Source: Gymnorhina tibicen (lineage: Eukaryota > Chordata > Aves > Passeriformes > Artamidae). From it: a stretch of DNA of 64,000 nt. The position numbers and the translations under genes are program-made. Below the pieces are notes generated by a model, which made no database searches, had not been told where the DNA came from, and worked only from the letters and a program-made list of their open reading frames with translations. The DNA lies in the NCBI GenBank assembly GCA_013399875.1, contig VXAZ01018984.1, forward strand, positions 8,520,206-8,584,205. Reading direction: 5' to 3'. Shown here one piece after another: positions 62,714 through 64,000 of the stretch; position 1 is the stretch's first letter; every line of letters begins with the position of its first letter.

Positions 62714-63353
62714 ATCATAGAATGTCTGGGCTTGGAAAGGATCTTAAACATCTGGCTCCAACCCCCCTCCCCTGGGCATGAACACCTTTCACCTAGACCA
62801 GGTTACTTGGAGCCCCATCCAACCTGGTCTTGAAGACTTCCAGGAGTGGGACATCCACAACTTCTCTGGGCAACCTGTTCCAGTGCCTCAGCACCTTCAC
62901 AGTAAAGAATTTTTCCTCAGATCCAGTCTAAGACTACTCTCTTTCAGTTTAAGGCCATTGCCCCTTGTCCTGTCACAACATACCTTTCTTAAACAGTTCC
63001 TAACCATTTTTCTTGTAGGCTTCCTTCAAATATTGAAAGGGTGCAATAAGGTCACTCTGGAGCCTTCTCTTCTCCAGGTTGAATAACCCGACTGTCTCAC
63101 CCTTTCCGCACAGGAGAGGTCCTCCAGTCCTCTAACCATCTTGGTCCTCCTCTGGATTTGCTGCAAGGGGTCCATGTCCTTCCTGTGCTGGGACCCCAGG
63201 GCTGATGCAGCACTGCAGGTGGGATCTCACCAGAGCAGAGCAGAGGGGCAGAATGCCCTCCCTTGCCCTGCTGGCCACACTGCTTTGGATGCAGCCCAGG
63301 ACACAGCTGGCTTTCTGGGCTGCAAGCACACATTGCCGGGTCATGTCCAGCCT
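62714..63353 (-). mobile_element. CR1 LINE fragment (antisense)
   Basis: TCATAGAATGTCTGGG at the left is a CR1 3' tail on the minus strand. It is followed by the block with CCCTGGGCATGAACACC that is shared with the copy at 25679. Rightward it enters reverse-transcriptase C-terminal coding sequence. The minus-strand frames at 63097-63333 and 63132-63344 carry CR1 peptide (CVLGCIQSSVASRAREGILP). It runs about 640 bases, is 5'-truncated and has broken frames. Confidence 0.9.
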
Positions 63354-64000
63354 AACATGGTAGCAAACCAGTTACAAAATGGAGACAAGAATGCTGGGGG
63401 TGCTCTAGCCTCTGCTTTCATCCCAGTGTACAGCTATAAAAACAATTTGTAGTAACAGCTAATGTTATTCCATGCCTGTTGCTGAGACATGTTTCGCCCC
63501 AGTGAGTGTTTGAGGACTGGAACATGAAGTTGAAGAAATTCTTTCACTGTGATGGAAACCAGTCTTTTCATCATTGTTGTCATCATGCTGCCTTGTGTCT
63601 TGTTTTTCCCTCGGGGTTTTTTATTAGAGGAAGTTTTCAGCAGCCTCTGATTCAGCTGCAGAAAGTTATGTCATACAAGGGAGACTAAGAGCAAAGCTGT
63701 CAAGGTCTCAAACTAGGAAATACAGGGGAAGCCTGTTTTGGTGTGGAGAGCTTCGCTTTGAATGTCTGATGTGCTTTGTGTGCACTGTAATTTCTTAAGG
63801 AATCCAACAACATAGATGTGGTTTTGACTGTGCTACTAATTTACAAAGACCCTGATTAAAAACTTCCTGAGAATTGCACAACTGTACTGTTTGTAGTGCT
63901 TTGTGACACTGATCTTTCATTTTTGTTTCTTCTCTGTACTAGTTATGTAAGGATAAGTGTTTTTAGAAAGATCTCAGAAAGTCAGTAAAACAATGACCGT
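63354..64000 (+). other. PDLIM5: PDLIM5 intron 3, to window end
   Basis: This is unique intron sequence. A pyrimidine-rich AG at 63943 is acceptor-like but, in the PDLIM5 phase, leads to a stop after about 15 codons with no family resemblance. No exon is called. Confidence 0.5.

Larger units (their letters stand above)
4715..64000 (+). other. PDLIM5: PDLIM5 gene, 5' part (promoter side to intron 3)
   Basis: This span is the 5' portion of a PDZ-LIM family gene. Exons 2 and 3, joined across a phase-0 intron, give one continuous PDZ domain that begins [21 protein letters not shown] recognise this as PDLIM5 (ENH) rather than LDB3 or PDLIM3, from the [16 protein letters not shown] start and the CTGNLNMTLQR end of the PDZ. 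In known vertebrates PDLIM5 is a cytoskeletal adaptor of Z-discs and stress fibres. Its PDZ domain binds alpha-actinin and its LIM domains bind protein kinase C isoforms. Only the PDZ half is here; the linker exons and LIM domains lie past the right edge. The left limit is an estimated transcription start. The assignment is from memory of the family, not from an alignment. Confidence 0.9.

Noticed and set aside
63921..63990. Acceptor-like site near the right edge as PDLIM5 exon 4
   Set aside because: The frame stops after about 15 codons and does not resemble the Ala/Pro-rich linker that follows the PDZ domain.
1..64000. Prokaryotic systems (CRISPR, defence islands, phage, operons)
   Set aside because: The sequence is vertebrate, with spliced genes, CR1 LINEs and a CpG-island promoter. 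No regularly spaced repeats or compact coding were seen.

Overview
The window is vertebrate, and almost certainly bird, nuclear DNA. Two things show this. Seven fragments of the avian-type CR1 LINE are present, with the diagnostic octamer-like 3' tail (ATAGAATC/TTCTGTAA repeats). One split gene has GT-AG introns tens of kilobases long and a CpG-island promoter. There is no operon structure, phage, CRISPR array, insertion sequence or bacterial gene. Nearly all open reading frames are chance frames in intronic DNA or pieces of CR1 reverse transcriptase.

The only gene I can recognise is the 5' part of PDLIM5 (ENH, Enigma homolog), on the + strand. It has a CpG-island promoter at about 4.37-5.41 kb and a probable non-coding first exon ending at 4804. 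Exon 2 is 7591-7726, with the start codon at 7631. Exon 3 is 46559-46710. Together exons 2 and 3 encode an N-terminal PDZ domain of about 83 residues. The linker and the three C-terminal LIM domains must lie beyond the right edge. Intron 1 is 2.8 kb, intron 2 is 38.8 kb, and intron 3 runs at least 17.3 kb to the window end.

Layout: 1-4370 upstream flank with no recognised gene; 4375-5410 CpG island and exon 1; 4805-7590 intron 1; 7591-7726 exon 2; 7727-46558 intron 2, holding six CR1 copies, an assembly gap, low-complexity tracts and a CpG-rich patch near 27.8 kb; 46559-46710 exon 3; 46711-64000 intron 3, with one more CR1 copy. Six of the seven CR1 copies lie antisense to PDLIM5.

I see no undescribed multi-gene system. 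The most interesting unexplained signals are structural. The best is a 44-nt hairpin in intron 2 (37813-37856): 20 consecutive pairs closed by a GAAA loop, with its two non-Watson-Crick pairs being G.U only in the gene-sense RNA. Others are a tight G-quadruplex-type run just upstream of exon 1, two intronic G-quadruplex candidates, perfect 10-12 bp inverted repeats (one carrying paired CAGCTG E-boxes), a full cAMP-response-element palindrome beside a direct repeat, and an N gap whose two flanks look alike.
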